DNA of 64,000 nt from Eudromia elegans (lineage: Eukaryota; Chordata; Aves; Tinamiformes; Tinamidae). The DNA is taken from assembly GCA_003342815.1 (NCBI GenBank), contig PTEX01000197.1, forward strand, positions 453,282 through 517,281, given 5' to 3'. Under the pieces are notes generated by a model. The model was given only the letters and a program-made list of their open reading frames with translations. It made no database searches and was not told the DNA's origin. Every line of letters begins with the position of its first letter. Within the stretch, counting starts at the first letter, position 1. Positions 50,061-64,000 of the stretch are shown piece after piece. Made by a program: the position numbers and the translations under genes.

Positions 50061-53000
50061 GAGGAAAAAGAGTGTAACAGAAGAGAGAGAGAGTGTATTT
50101 CCTTTGTAGGAAGGGAATTGTAACAAGGGAAAAAACTTTTATTTTTTAATCAAGATTGTGAAGAGGTTAATATTGGACTCAGAAAGCATGACTGTGATCT
50201 CACTTACTCATTTTATACTGCTGGCAGTTCAATTACAAATCACCAGTGCTGGTAAAAATAAAACCAGGGCCAAGATCTAGATAGCCAACAGACTTTGTTA
50301 TAAATGATTCCATAGTTTCGATCTGGTGACTTTGTTGTTTAGGTTTCCAGGAGTATTGATATTTTGGATAAATTTAAGGGCCCAATGTTTGACTCCCTCA
50401 GGTAATTTTAGAAGGATTACATAACCAAAACTGAATAGAACTTGGCTTGCACTCAGTTCAGGTGCTGAAATCCATAAGAAGTGTATTTTATATGAATATT
50501 TTAGGAACAAATAATAGACCTTTTCTGTCCTGTCATCCTTTTGAGCAAGTGAGAAGCAGAATATTAAAAAATGCTATGCTATATGTGCCTTCCCTTAAGT
50601 AAATTTCAGTTATACTTGATTACTTTTTCAAATACATCTCCCCAGCCATGAGCACAATGAATGCCTTCAACAAAAACATTGTGATCTTCAGCTACTTGAA
50701 GTCAAGTGTACTAATGTTCTGTAAAGCACAGGACTAGCCTGAGTGGACACTGTTCTAAAAACATCCTTCACAAGAGGGAATGAGTCTATAATAGCCTATA
50801 ATTACAAAACGCAGTGCTCAGTAATAAGGAGGCATTTTTGGTCCCTCAAGTGTTTTAAAAATAGATACAAGACTTGTGTAAGGTCCAAAATTCTGTGCTC
50901 CTCAGTTTTATTGGGAATTTTACTTTGCTGAAGTTTATATGTTCTTTTTGATGGAACCCCACTTTAATTAATAAGATTGATGATAGGATATTGTTTGCAT
51001 GGATAAAGATATATAGTAATATTTGAAGTAGAAATTATTGGAAACTACTGTGTTAATGTTGTATGTGCCACATATCTGTAACTACTTAATATTTACTTGT
51101 AAGAGAGCAAAAAAGTAACAAATTACACATTTTCTTTGCATTAGATCAAAAGGCCAGCACATTGTTTCTAGCCTTTGCTGGTTAAAACAACAGCAACAAC
51201 AAAGCAGACTTAAGATACGTTAAATTTTATCCTCATTATACCTTTCTTGAAATCTGGGATCTTTAGTAAGATCATCAATTGTTTTTGACGGTCCATTGAT
51301 GAGATTTTAAAATTCACCACACAAGTTTATTATTCTGTAATTTACAGTGTATATGTAAGTGCACCACAAAACTAATAACATTGTTTTTTTCTGGGCAGTT
51401 TAGTATAATTTTGTTTTTACTGTCAGTGGCAAGTTGTAGAGTCTTATTTGCATTTGCTATAATCAGATGCAATGTCTTGCTGAATGAGTTCAATTATTCA
51501 AATTAAAGCACAGATCAGGAGAATAAGGAGGGCTGTTATTTTAGAGCTAAAAGAAACTAGAATCTGGTAGATTCTGTATGCACAAACAGACGTCTTCAGT
51601 CAGGCGGTGTTTTGTGTCCAAGGCTTTTGTTACTAAAAGAAAAGCAGGCAGGTGGACCTAAAATATTTTTCATCCATTATTGCCCTCCACGGTAGACTTC
51701 CATCAGCTGAACTGAGAGCTTAATGAAGAGTTATGGCTTGCTGTACTCATATGGTATAAAGAAAGTGCTAACTTGATGCACAGAGCATGGTTTCCTACAA
51801 AGGGTTAGGGCAGACAGAAAATGAAGGGCTAAAACTTGCACTGAGCCATCACTATCAAACAGACCTACACAAAATAATAGACTAGGAGCCCCTGGATGTC
51901 CAGGACTCTCAAAGTGGACAATGACTGAAGGACTGGCACTGTGCCCAGAGGTATGCCCAACATTTTCTCTCAGGTAGGGATCACTTCTAGAGCCGCCTTC
52001 TTTTCAGCCATGTCAGAGCCTAGCAGGAGGTATCAGGTATTTTGGTGGGTCTTTCTTTTGCAAATACTTTAAATTTCTGTAAGAAAACAAAGAAAAAAGA
52101 GTACTTCTAGGCAAATTATTTTCTATTTTTTTAAAAAGAGCACTACCAAAGAAATTTCCTCAAGAACACTTATATTAAGACTTGATAGAATCTCTCAGAA
52201 CAATATTTATTGATGTAAGAACATCAAAGAAAAAGCAATAAATCCTTCATATTTGTATATACAATGTATACTGTTAGACGAATCTGCTTTAGTCACTTGG
52301 ACTGGGAAAGAGTGTTTTAAAAAACCGTGATGCCCTGACTCGCACAGCACACTCACTGCTAGCTCATATTTAGAAAAAGTGCCTGTTTCAGGACATCCGT
52401 AGTTACCCAGAAGACAGAAACAGAAAGCTGTCCAAACATTACAGGAAATCAATGTGAAATTGGTACTTAAACTGCATATTAAAAATCTGACAGGTCTTAG
52501 ACTATTTTTGGAAATTCCACCTACTGTGACACCTACCTGTGGTAGATGGGTTTTTATGTGAAGAACTCCTTCCTAGAGTTCTAAACTCACCTTCCAATAA
52601 GACTATTTTCTGGGAATCAGGAAGGAGTCCTACTTGGTGGCTGTAAATAATTCAGTATGCTCCATCTGGTGGCTACCTGTGAGCCTAGTCAAAACTACCT
52701 CTTGATCCTGGTTGGTTGTGGAAAATTAAAACAGAGATTGACTGCCTGTTCTGAAGTGTCTAGGCAGATAAGCAGCAAAAAAAAACAGCAAAAAGTGGGA
52801 TTAATGTCAACTAGTGTCTGTTTCTGTGTTTATATTTGCATTTGCAATGTGCTTTCTAAAGGCATTAGTCAATGGTATCATACTAGGAATATGTCCAACT
52901 CCAGCCTTAGGACTATATGGCCAACGTGATTATTAGTGGTATCAGACAGTGATTGGGTGTGTCCAGTCTGTTAATGAACATGTTAATTATTATCAGTAAG

Positions 53001-56000
53001 AATATCAACACTTTAGAGACACCACTAGAAACCAGCTGCTTTCTGGACTTTGGTTTGCTGGCTATTCCTTGAGCCTGTCAGTGCAGTTACCATTCCATCC
53101 ATGCAGGCTGTGCCTTCCCAGGTAGACAAAAAGATACTTTGAGAGACTGAGATAAAAGTCTTACTAGAGGTGACACGCACTGCTCTCTCCTTGTCTACAA
53201 AAACCAGACATCTCATCATAGAGGGCAGTCAAGTATGGGCAGGTGTGATTTACTACATTGACTGTTCTCTAACACCTTCTTTTCCTGCCCAGAAATGATG
53301 TTCGGGAAGCATAATCTTCTCCCTGAGATGAGGCTGACTAGTCCTTCCTCCTTGTAATGGTAGTGATGCTTTCCTTTTTCCAGTCTCCCTCAATTCCCTA
53401 ACCTTTCCAAGAGAACAGAGGGCAGCCTTGCAAGAGCATCAGCCAGTTCCCTCAACACCTTTGGGCACCTCCAATCCACTTCTACTGCCTTGCACTTGTG
53501 CATGCACTTAATCTTGAACTTCCCCTACTGCCAGTTTTATTCCTTGAAACTCTGCCCTTCGACTAAGGAGCCTGAAAGGCCTTGAGACAAACTTTGTCAA
53601 GTAAAGGCAAGGCAAATGCAGCATTGAATTCAAAGGATTGAATACATCCATTTCTGTCTTTTTGTCCATAAATCTCCTATCCCATTTAGCAGTGAACTCA
53701 GTTTCTTCAGTCTTTGTTTTGCTGCCAATGTAGATAGAGAAGCCTGGTTTTAATGCTGGTTAAGCTTTGGCTTTCTGAATGATCTCCTTCCAGGTCCAGA
53801 CAATGTCTCCATATTCCTCCCAAGTCACTCAGCTCTGCTTCCTTCCTCTGACACATCCTGCGTGCGTTTGAGCTCAGCTAGGTGTGCCCTGTTCAGCCAA
53901 AACAGCCTCCTTCTTGCTCAGTTTATCTGTGCTTGGAGATTCTCCTTGAAAATCAGCCATTCTCCTGCTCTCCCCCTTGTTGGGAGATGCTACTTAAGCA
54001 ATAAAGGAGAGGAAGACTGTGGTCTTACTGCAGTCAACAGGACTGTTCACATGCCTAAAATTCAACAGGTTATTAAATACATATTCAGTTGAGACCTTAG
54101 CATGGCAGCATTCTATTTCCACGCTTAACTGGTAGCAAAATAGACATCAACTAAAACCTCATATGTAAATATCTGATTTTGTATCTCATTTTCATGATTA
54201 AGCAAGCAAATAAAAAACCAAGACTAAACATTTGCCAGATTTTGAGGAAAACTGATCTTTGGACCCAGGTGTTTTTCCTTAGATCCAACTCTAGCAATGG
54301 CATTGTTTGGAGTATCTCATTTATGAAAGACACAGCAATGAGGAAATTAGTTTTAAGCTGTTTCAATCTGCTTGTCTTTCAGTAACTGGATTATTTCTGT
54401 AAGTAGGAATCGGGCCTTCTTGAAATCACATAGCTAATATTTCAGTGCAGGTGATTTCACTGGGCGTAATGCAAGATTTTATCCCATCTAATTCCAAATT
54501 TATTGCATTCTTCTTCCAATTGCTGCTGATATTTTCTGAAATTGCTAAATGCTCCAAGAGCAAACATCTATTACACAAAGCTTCTGAATGTTTCTAAGAA
54601 GGTCTGCAATACTCATTAGGAAATGCGAGTAGTGTTATTTCATTTTATAGAATTTCATTCTTTCAAGACTGCAGAGATTAGGAAGAAAAGGCAAATCAAG
54701 GAATCCTTGACTGATAAAGGGAACCTCTACTATCAAGCATGAACACGTTATATATTTTGCAAGCAGTTAATTTAAAGTGCATACAGTTACTGAGCTTCTC
54801 CCTGGGTACTGTGGAATTAACATGCAATCAGGAGCTTCTTGTAGCTGGTTGGCTTTTTTATTCTGATTCCTATTTTGATCACAGATTTCACACTTGGATA
54901 CCTTTTATCTTCAAAGGGAACATTCCCTGAGCCTTCTGTAAGACCTCACTGTTCTGGAGCTTTGCCATTTGTAAAATTGTTTCCATCTTTCTGGATCTGG
55001 TCAGACTTGTTTGGCACTGACCATTGGGTTTACATACTTAGTCCATTTGTTTCAGCTTAGTATATATTTCTCCTCTTTTTCTGTCCTTCTCCTTGGCATA
55101 TTGCAGAAATTTCCATTGCACAGCCCTGCACTGGGATAGTGTTGGTTTGTGTCCAGACAAGAGATCTTTCACAACTGTATTGCATGCTGATCCTGGCATG
55201 TGAGAAGTGATGTTTGGGACTTGACCACAAAATGACACATATTTTTTGAACACAAGGGCTGAAGGTGCAGAGTTTTATACATTTTACATCAGTCCAAACC
55301 TGCCAGAGATGTTGGTTTTCATCCAAATATCAATCTATTCTTGCATTTTAAGTTTTATCTGATTACTTTGAATGCTGTCATGGGGAAACAGAGAGATTTC
55401 TTTAGCCTTGCTGAAATCTTTATGCCAGTTGTGATCCAGTCTACATATACAGCAAGAAAACTAGTAGATACTTGGCGTGATGTATATCTTTATTGTTACT
55501 TTTATTTAGATAGTAAGTTTTTATGAGCCTTGCAGATAGCTCATAGGATAGTTTTATTCACCTGTCACAATAATGTTGCTTTGACCAGATGGATGACCAA
55601 AATTTTTCCCACCAAATCTCCACTCCTAACTGTCATAGCTTAATTATATTTTATTTTACACGTGTAACGCAGTGGGAATAATCTTGTCAGGCAGCTGATT
55701 TCTTGCAAAGAAAAACACTTTCCCTAGAAGATATTTCTTAACAAAAGAACATCTTGAAGTTTGTGGCTGACTTGATCTTGCAGTACTGTTTGTTTTCCTA
55801 CTGAGACATTATGAAGGTCTCTAATACTCTAGTTTCCAGCCTGCTTTTGCTTGCCCCCTCCAAAAGAATGGGCCCTGCAGCTGCAGCTAGGCACAGAAGG
55901 GATCCTGCAGCCTTGGCAGTGGCGGAGTGAGCCGAGCCGGGGCGCTCCCGCTGGGATGCACTCCGGGAGCCTGGGGACCGCAGAACGGTGGCTGCTGTAA

Positions 56001-56868
56001 GGAGCCACAGGGCAGCCTGAATACTGTGTTGGGAGGCAACAGCTCCTCTCCTGCAGACTTCTCGTGGAGCAGATCCTTGGTAGGACGTCACAACTAAATG
56101 ACGTTCTCCCACCAGAATCAGTATTTTCTTTTTTGTTTCCTATGAATGCTTATAAGCAGTTTTCCTAAGAGGAAATTGGTCTTCAGGGTAATTTTTGCAC
56201 TAGTATTTCCAGTTGTATGGAGCAGCTGCAAGAGACACAACTCCAGTTTAAAAAGCATATTTTAGTGTCTTTGAAAAAGATAATTCCTCCCTGTTTCTGG
56301 TTTGCAGATGAAGGGAATTGCAGGAAGCTTTCTACAGACTAACTCAAACATGCACAAACCAGCTTTGGAGCTTGATGTTTGCTGATAGTTAGATTCAGAG
56401 CCGAGGGCTAGCCCATAGCCAAACACAGCAGTAAAGTTTACAAGCTGATATGGAAGCCTGACTGATGGGCAGATTACATAAAATTCCCTAATGCCTTTAA
56501 ACAGTACCAACTTTGCATCCTTCATCAATGTATTTGCAGCAAAGAGTGTGGTAATGAGCCATGCTGAAGGCACCTCCAGCAGCAGGTGGAGCTGTATATT
56601 GTGCTTTATCTGCATGTCCCAAAGCGGGTCTGTGTTGACATCACCAAGTTAATGCAAGCAAATGTTGAAGTGTTTTGCGGCTTGTTTTTGGACCCACAGA
56701 CATGTATGTAAATAAAGATAATGCCTCTGCAAAGCAGAAATGTATTTCTGGGGCCCTAATGAAGAAATGGTGTCTAGAAGAATATTTGAAGGATACAGTG
56801 CTAGAAACAGAATCACAAGAAGAGATAGAATTGAGAGAAATACTTGCCAAACACTATAATCTATACAT

Positions 56869-57007
56869 ATAAGCACACACACACACATAAAAAATACCTA
56901 TATATTTACATACAATGCATATATATGTGTTTGTATTCACATCTGTATACCTATTTGTTAAATGTGTATCTATCTATATATGTGTATATCTATGTAGATA
57001 TATATCT
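56869..57007. repeat. Degenerate (AC)n/(AT)n/(TATC)n microsatellite
   Basis: CACACACACA followed by imperfect TATATG, TATC and TATG units over about 140 bases. Confidence 0.85.
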
Positions 57008-59547
57008 CAATACAGCCATCACTGTAGTAGTCCAGTAAACTAGGAGAAGCAAAGAGCTTCTTTGCCTATAATGATCATGTTAGCAGCATACATACTTATG
57101 CTTCTGTGAGCATCCTACTTCTCCCTCTGTACTTTTTTATTTGTGCTTTTTCAGGGATTTCTGCATTTTCCTTTCTATAAAGTAGTACCATTTAAATTGC
57201 AGACAGTTCTCTGCCATCCAAAATCAATAGTTGTCTCTTAATTCTTTGTTACTCCACAGAGTAGCTGCTGTCAAACACATGTGAGCCATCCCAACCATCT
57301 GTCTGCTGTTCAGAAATAGCTTCCAGAGGTACTTCCCAATCCTCCTCCTTTCTTTTCCTAGTTCATCTGCAGACTACATTAGCAGTAGCTAAAAAGCTTT
57401 GCAATGCACAATTTTTATTTTCCTTTTCATCTCACTTTTCATTCTCCCTCCACCTCTGATTTTTTTCCCTTATCTTCTCTCTCCTTATGTATATTTATAG
57501 CAATGGACAACTCATAATAGCACAACTACTACAGATGCTATCATAGCTATTTTCATGGCTGTATATAAGGAAAAGAGGCACTTAAAGAACAAAGTTTTAG
57601 TAAGACAGATCCCTTCAAGGTGCAGGAATTTAGTGGAGATTAACTGACCATGTAATTCTGAATGAATTTCTTCTAGCAGTGAGCATTAAAGGCTGATCTA
57701 TTTTATTGCCTTCTCTGTGTTATCAAGTTGTCTCCTTGGTAAATTAATAATGTGGCTTTAAAGAGCTAATTGATATTATTTTACAAGAACCACAATTTAA
57801 TTAGGAATATTGTAATTGCTTCAAGAGGAGTTCTAATTCATGTATTTAAAATGTGAATCTAAGAGTTATTGTACTGATATCCTATAAATTTCAAGGTGTA
57901 CATTTAATATTCAATTTGAGCTTTTTTTTTATACATTTCTTTTTCCTCAGTGAATCCATATTTTTAAGTTTACGTTTCTGTTTCTTCATCCCTTTTCCTT
58001 GAAATATTGGTAGTTTTATACTAAGGCCTCCTCAGCTACAGAATGAGATGAAGACATATTATTTGCCTTCTAGTGCTCAGTGCCTTTAAAAGAACAAATG
58101 TTTTGTAAATAAAAGCAAGTCAGAAACTCTATTTATGATTTTAAAGGCCTGATAGTCAAAATGTGTTCACTAAGATATTGTAGAGCTTTCAAATAGATTA
58201 AGTACTCATGCTTAACATGTATTTAAGCACCAAAAGTGCTTAAATGTTATCAGGATACATCTTTCAAATGTGTTTAGAGAGGCGTCCAGATTTTAAGACC
58301 TCTGTCTTGAGTTCCTGATTGAGTCTTCCTTTGTTAAGATATAAGTATTCCCTGTCCTAATGCCATTCATTCTCAGATAGCTCTTAAAATGGCTTAAATA
58401 CCGAGCAAGTAATCTACCGCACACACTTATTGCAGCGTGTAAATGCCAAGGGCAAGGGGAAACATCCTTTGTTTAATTTTGCAGTGTTATCTGCAGAGGC
58501 TGCAGGATGAAAACACAGCCCTATGCGGGCTCCGAGGCCAGGCCAAGCTGCAGCCCTGTTGAGGACAGCAACACTGTGTGGTGGAGCATCCCAGCAGGCT
58601 CCGCAGGCTGATTAAAACGTTACTGCTTCTCTCTGTGCTGTAACGTAAGTTGGGGAATTCCCCCTTGGTCCCAGTGCCAGGAGCCTTTGCAAATTGTGTT
58701 TGACAACTGGCCCGCAGGAGCCGCTCAGCCACAAGAACCAGAAACACCAACTTTGGTGCAAGTCTGCAGCGCTCCCAAACGCAGCTTTGGCTGGACAAAG
58801 TACAGAATCAGGAGCTGTGTGAGTGCTCCAGTACACTTTATTTGGAACAAAGAGGTGCAGAGCCTTGTTTTGCAAATCAGGAGGGGCTTTGGTTTTCACT
58901 TGTGATGAGCAATACTCGCTTAGACGCACAGCCAGAATTTCAATGCGCTGCAACAATACAACAGATACTCAGATCTGTGCATGGCTACAGCCGTTGCGAG
59001 GAGGCCTGGGGACTGAAACTGCCTGCCTTAATATCTCCACGTGTAAAATGAACTTGCTTGAAATTGTGCTTTCAGTAACATAGTAGAATTAAAGTAATTA
59101 AATATTCATTTCTGTATTGTTGGAAGAATGCTTCATGGATTACTGCATTTGGGAGTATAGGGAAAAGGTCTCCTTCTTCAAAGTAAAATGCAAGACAAAA
59201 GAGAAAAATAGAAGAGGGCTGGATGTTAGCTGGTCTGTGACTAATTCCTAGTATATCCTTGTCCAGCTAGTAGAAGTCTCCATCACTTATGTCATCCTTA
59301 CTGATAATTTCAGAAGAGAGGCAAAAGAAAGGGCTGGCAGGGAGAACAAACTGTGCTCTTGTTCCCCTCAAGAAGGGAAGAAGAGACTGTTTCCCAAGGA
59401 GGGTAAAAAGGATGAATGAAACATAAGCACGGAAAAAGGCATCAGTTAAATAATATATTGGAACATATCAAAATGCTGCATTCTGAAACCAGATTTTAGG
59501 ACTGACAGACAGTTTGGACTCTTCAACCCTTCAGAAATTATTGTTAC

Positions 59548-59570
59548 AAAAAAAAAAAAAAAAAAAAAAA
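59548..59570. repeat. Poly(A) tract of 23 bases
   Basis: An uninterrupted A run. There is no recognisable retrocopy upstream. Confidence 0.85.
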
Positions 59571-62500
59571 GCAGCCATTTATTCCTAATTGTGAATTGTA
59601 CATTGTCAAAGGTTTAGCCTGTTCATGATCATTTTCTGTTGCATTACATAAGGGATCTCATGATTAACATGTGTTAAAATTTACCTATGTGGTCAAGGTC
59701 AAAAGAAGCTCTGGATTGGTATGGGCAAAAGTTAATCTTCCGGTCCTTCCTCAAAGTATCAGAAGAATTCCTGTAACAAGGGCCATTACAGGGAAGACTT
59801 GTAACATAAAATGTAAACATGGTGCTGCCATTCTGACTTTGCTCTTGGGTGCCAACATATTGCCATCAGAGGTGTGATTGCCATTAAATAGGTAACTTAA
59901 CTTTATCCTTTGGTATCATGCAGCACCATGGACTCGTGGTACAGTCTGGATAGTCAGAATGAGTGCTCATGGCCCTGAACAGCATGGCCTGAAGATTACA
60001 GAATTTATCTGCTGCTGATATGTAAAGTAGACTAAAAATAGGGTTGGTGAGCCCCTCCCACGCAAAAATGCCAACTATCACAAAGATGCATTTTGAGATT
60101 ATACTGGGGTACCTGATCTCTGAGGTTTCCAGTTCAGCACTGCTCTCAGACATCAGTACACTTTTTTTAACATGGCTATCAGCAGTCCCTGAAGCTCTCT
60201 CCTCAGTAAGCAAACCGACCTGCGTTTTCTGTATCTGCTGACACAGTCCAAATGACACTGCAGAATCTTCCCCATGTACACGAACCAATGCCTGGTGCTT
60301 GTTCCCCACCATGAAGTGATAATCCTTGAGGTTACTGCTCTCTTATCTCCACTCAATGTCTTGGCATGACCTGTTTTTTTTTTTTATTTTTTCTTTCCAA
60401 TTGCAAAATTTTGGAAGACAAACAGTGTTCTTTTTTCCTCACAGTTTTGGGGCAGGTAGAATTGGCTATGCCAAAGTAGCAACAGATGCCATATCCAAAT
60501 GTGTTGTCATTTAAGGAATTATCTCTAAAGAGACGCTTTGAGAGCTGGGTGCGTTTTTCAGCTCACAGCTTAGGGGGTCGTTTGGCCATTTCGTCTTGGC
60601 GTGGCCGTGAGCTCCAAGGGGTTAACAGCAAGCCAGCAGAGCTGCTGTAATCCTCCAGCACCACCAGCGCGCTGCACTGTTGTTGTGCAAGACCCAGGGG
60701 GGTTGAAGGAAGCCCTGGTAGCTCCGCAGCTGCCTCGGTCACGTCTGTCATTTTGGGTTTCTGCTTGCAACAACATGGCTGGTGGGGCACATGAAACAAA
60801 TCACTGGCACACCGTGTACAAACCCGGGTTATACCTTCCCATCTTGCACCCAGGAAACACTCTGCCTCTGAGAAGGGGCTCTCAGCCCTTTGGAAGGCTA
60901 ACGCCGTGTGTCAGATCAGGTGTCCTTGCTGGGGAGGGAGGCGTGAGCGTGTGCTTGACAAACAACCATTGTAATGACTGCATGATACAAACGAGGCAGG
61001 TAAACCCAACTGCCCTCTGTCCTACTTCTCATGTGCTCCAGGCAATTAATTCTCCAGCAAAATAACCAGAGGGAGCAGTTTTTCCACACATTGCTGTTTT
61101 CTAAAATCTACATTAGCTTTGTCCTTAGATTGACATTGTAACCATCTGGTATGAACAATTTGATATGAAGTGGGGCAAATCCACCCTCTCGCTCGTGAAG
61201 AAGTGCTCTCAGTGAACCATGCGAGATATTCCTCTCATTTTTAAAAAGACTGCGCACTATAAAGGGGGGAGAACTAAAGAGATTTGGAAAAAACAGAGCT
61301 GGACTTACCTTCAAGTCTTCTCACAGCCATGTAGCATTAATAAATGCTAATTCCTAAACAATTCCTGTCTAACTTGTTACTGAAATGTCTAATAAATTTA
61401 GCCAAATTCATTAGCCAAATAAAAACCTTGCAAGATACAAACCCCCTGGTTGCCATGTGGAAAACTGAAACGCACACATGGTGAATCCAAAGCCACCAAA
61501 CCGTCAGTGGCCACACCAGTGGATTTGCCCTGCCTGTCTCTCCCAAGGTACTGGAAGCCACAACTGGAAAAGCTGTACCCTCTTGGTTAACATACGTGGG
61601 TTCTTTTGCTCTGTAAAACTCTGTTGCTCAAAATGTGCGAAGCTTAAGGATAATCAGTGAGCAAGGCATGTAGCAGGCCAAGGGCAAAGCTGAGACAGCG
61701 ACCTATATATCCTGGGATTCATCATATGCGTGCCGTGAGTCACAGCATTTGCTGGCACCTCAGAGCAGCGGGTCTGGTGCAAAGTGGCCCATTTGCATTC
61801 CTTCTTCTGGGAGGCTCAGTGAAGGAGATGGAAAACTGCTGTCACGTTTTCCAGTTTTACTGGGAGAAAGAAGCACGATGCACAGAGGATGCCTGCAGTA
61901 GATGACACCAGAGGGCAACTTCCTGCCTCTTACAGTAGCCAGTAATGAATGTTTAGGGACACATAATAAACAGGGCAATGCATTCTTCCCATGATATAGC
62001 TTTCTGTCTTCAAGCAATAGGCAGTGGGGGACTTGTAAAGCTGTGGCTTGCATCTAAACCAATACTTTTAACAGCTCACAGAAGACCTTTTTTTCCTGTG
62101 AATTTGTCTAGTCTTTTTTTTTTTACCCTTTTATACTTCTGACCTCTACAATATCCTGTGTTGATGTGGTCCACTGTTTCATTGTGAAGTGTGGAAAAGT
62201 GCTTCTGTTGGTCTTTTTTTTTTTTTAATCTGAAGCTTGATAAGTTCTAGTGAGGGCTCCTGGTTCCTTTTTTTTCTGAGGAACAGTGAATAACTGTTCT
62301 GCTTGTCATTCTTTTTGTTTTAGATGGTTCGGATCATCTCCCTGAATTGTATTTACTGCAGACAGAAATGCCTTAATCCCTTTCAGCTGGAAATCTTCCA
62401 TTATCTTGATATCCCTTCCGCTCTTTTCTCTTCCTTTTCTAGTTCTGCTATAATATCTCTGAGTTAGAATGACCAGAAGTGCATTCAGTATTGAGGTTAG

Positions 62501-63469
62501 TGGTGCAACACATTCATGTAGTAGCATAAGACTGCTGTTATGTTCTTTACTTCCTTCCTGGTAATTCTGAACTTAGTCTTTATCCCTCTGATTCTTTATC
62601 TTCTGACTGTAGGGTTTGAGGTGACAGTTTCAGAGAAATATTCCCAGAGGAGGGAAAAAGAAGGCTTTCCATGATCTGTAGCACCTAAAGCCAAAAGATA
62701 CTTCTAACCTGGGAAGAAAACATCCGTATACTTTTAGTAGAGCCTTGACCCTTTCCTTGGAGACTAAAGCAAATCCCCTGATGCCTTCCCACCCCAAGGA
62801 TGGGGTATCATGAAATAAGGGATATTGCAGGTTAAGAAAGGCACTCATGAGGAGAGCAGATGAAATTAATGTCATTGGAAGCCTGGACTTTCACTTGAAG
62901 GTAGGAGTATAGAAAAAGGACAAACTGGTTGTAGAGAGACCAGGATAGAAGAGTTGCAGATTGTTTCTCTCACTTGAATAAAAGCAGCTGTCTTAGGTCA
63001 CTGCATTTTATGTGGTGAGACTGGGCAGGGACTGAATAGCATACAGGACTGTGGTATTGGGAAAGCAAGGGTAGGTGTCTTGATGGTTTATCTGACACCG
63101 TGAGCAAGAGTTGAGGAATTCTCCAGTGATAAACAAAACAACGCTTGGAAACAATTGACTTTAGGAATTAGGAATTATTAAAATATGATTTAAATACTCA
63201 AGAGGATTCTAGTGATTTGGATTTACCAATACTGGTGGAATTTCTAAGCTAAACTGGTGTCCTCTTTCAACTGCAATGTAAGACTGGGGCTTTCCCCCAA
63301 AGCAGGCTAAAAGCATCGTGTGATTCATTGCTGCAGAAATGAAGGACTTTGCCATCCTACCCCAGGACATCCACCTGGGGGTAAGTCTCATTGCTGCCTC
63401 TCTTCTGGCCTTCCTGGAAGGCGCCAGTAAAAGGGAACCACACGGGCAGCTTGGTTCGGGAGGCAGACA

Positions 63470-63870
63470 ATAAATATGTCACAGCCAGCCTAGGATGCCC
63501 CGTGCGGATGCTGAGGCGGCAGGCGCAGGGGAGGCCACGCTTTATCTTGGCCTCGGGATGAAGCCATTTATCAGCCGCCCAAGGCGGTGGGCGCGTCGAG
63601 GCAGTATAAAGCCAGCTTTGTTCCCTGCTCTGCCCTAGTGAGTTCTGTTTTGGGGGAGGGTTGCTCTGTGCCTGGGCAGGACAGGGCTTCTTCCTGCGGA
63701 ATGGTAAATGCCCTTTTATTTTGCCTGGGGAGGGCCGCAGCGATGCGCGCTTCCTGCGCTTGCTTGGCCGCCGTGCGCATGAGTCACGAGCGCTGCTGCC
63801 GGGGGGTTCTCACGAGCTGGGGCCGCGTGGCCACCGGCTCTCCAGGCTCTCGCTGTAGTTCACCTGCAAT
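63470..63870 (+). promoter_or_regulatory. Candidate promoter, plus strand
   Basis: GC-rich with several CpGs after tens of kilobases of AT-rich DNA. A TATAAA box at 63605-63610 stands in GC-rich surroundings. Two TTATC (reverse GATA) motifs lie upstream at 63542-63546 and 63568-63572, and a TGAGTCA AP-1-type motif is at 63780-63786. If the TATA box is used, initiation would fall near 63635-63640. The first gene product cannot be read: open frames downstream (for example 63587-63892) show no known domain. Confidence 0.35.
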
Positions 63871-64000
63871 TTATGTGTCAAACTTGCTGTGAATCTCTAG
63901 TTGTTTTCAGCGTTAATAGATGTCTTGGTGGCACGAGGCATTGAGTGAGAAGTCGTTATTGCTCACCTGTGTGCACGCGAGCTCTTCAAGGGGATGCGTG

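Larger units (their letters stand above)
50067..63470. other. Intergenic stretch without a recognisable gene
   Basis: Mostly AT-rich. It holds microsatellites at 56.87-57.01 kb, a poly(A) run at 59548-59570, and small GC-rich patches at about 55.86-56.05 kb and 60.55-60.75 kb. No open frame here gives a recognisable domain. Confidence 0.55.

Noticed and set aside
59884-60312. 142-codon minus-strand open frame with one hydrophobic stretch
   Set aside because: I do not recognise a family, and there are no splice partners or a polyadenylation context. Frames of this size are expected by chance in 36 kb.

Overview
The window looks like bird nuclear DNA. It carries several CR1 LINE 3' ends (48.9-49.4 kb is the clearest), and its one recognisable gene has short vertebrate-style exons, long introns and a CpG-island promoter. 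I cannot name the species. A few isolated N bases sit in poly(A) or poly(T) tracts or at a repeat junction, as in a draft assembly.

Left part (1-26.7 kb, minus strand): one gene, ECI2 (enoyl-CoA delta isomerase 2). Nine coding exons can be placed to the base, all with consistent phases. They encode about 348 residues: an N-terminal targeting peptide, an acyl-CoA-binding (ACBP) domain and most of a crotonase-fold isomerase domain. The last exon and the 3' UTR lie beyond the left edge. Intron 1 is about 17.3 kb and holds three CR1 fragments, poly(A) tracts and AT microsatellites. A CpG island at about 26.4-27.07 kb covers the ECI2 start and may be bidirectional: a plus-strand ATG followed by a good splice donor lies within it.

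Right part (27-64 kb): I recognise no intact protein-coding gene. It holds two CR1 copies (32.2-32.7 kb minus, 48.95-49.44 kb plus), microsatellites, a 136-base-period tandem duplication with an N at the junction, and at about 49.99-50.06 kb a decayed minus-strand copy of ECI2 exon 5. That copy suggests an old head-to-tail duplication of ECI2, now mostly lost. At the far right (about 63.47-63.87 kb) a GC-rich segment with a TATA box, GATA motifs and an AP-1 motif may be the promoter of a gene lying mainly outside the window.

I found no CRISPR array, rRNA or tRNA, no recognisable endogenous retrovirus, and no clear sign of a wholly new biological system. The best leads are the ECI2 exon relic, the possible divergent transcript and the right-edge promoter.
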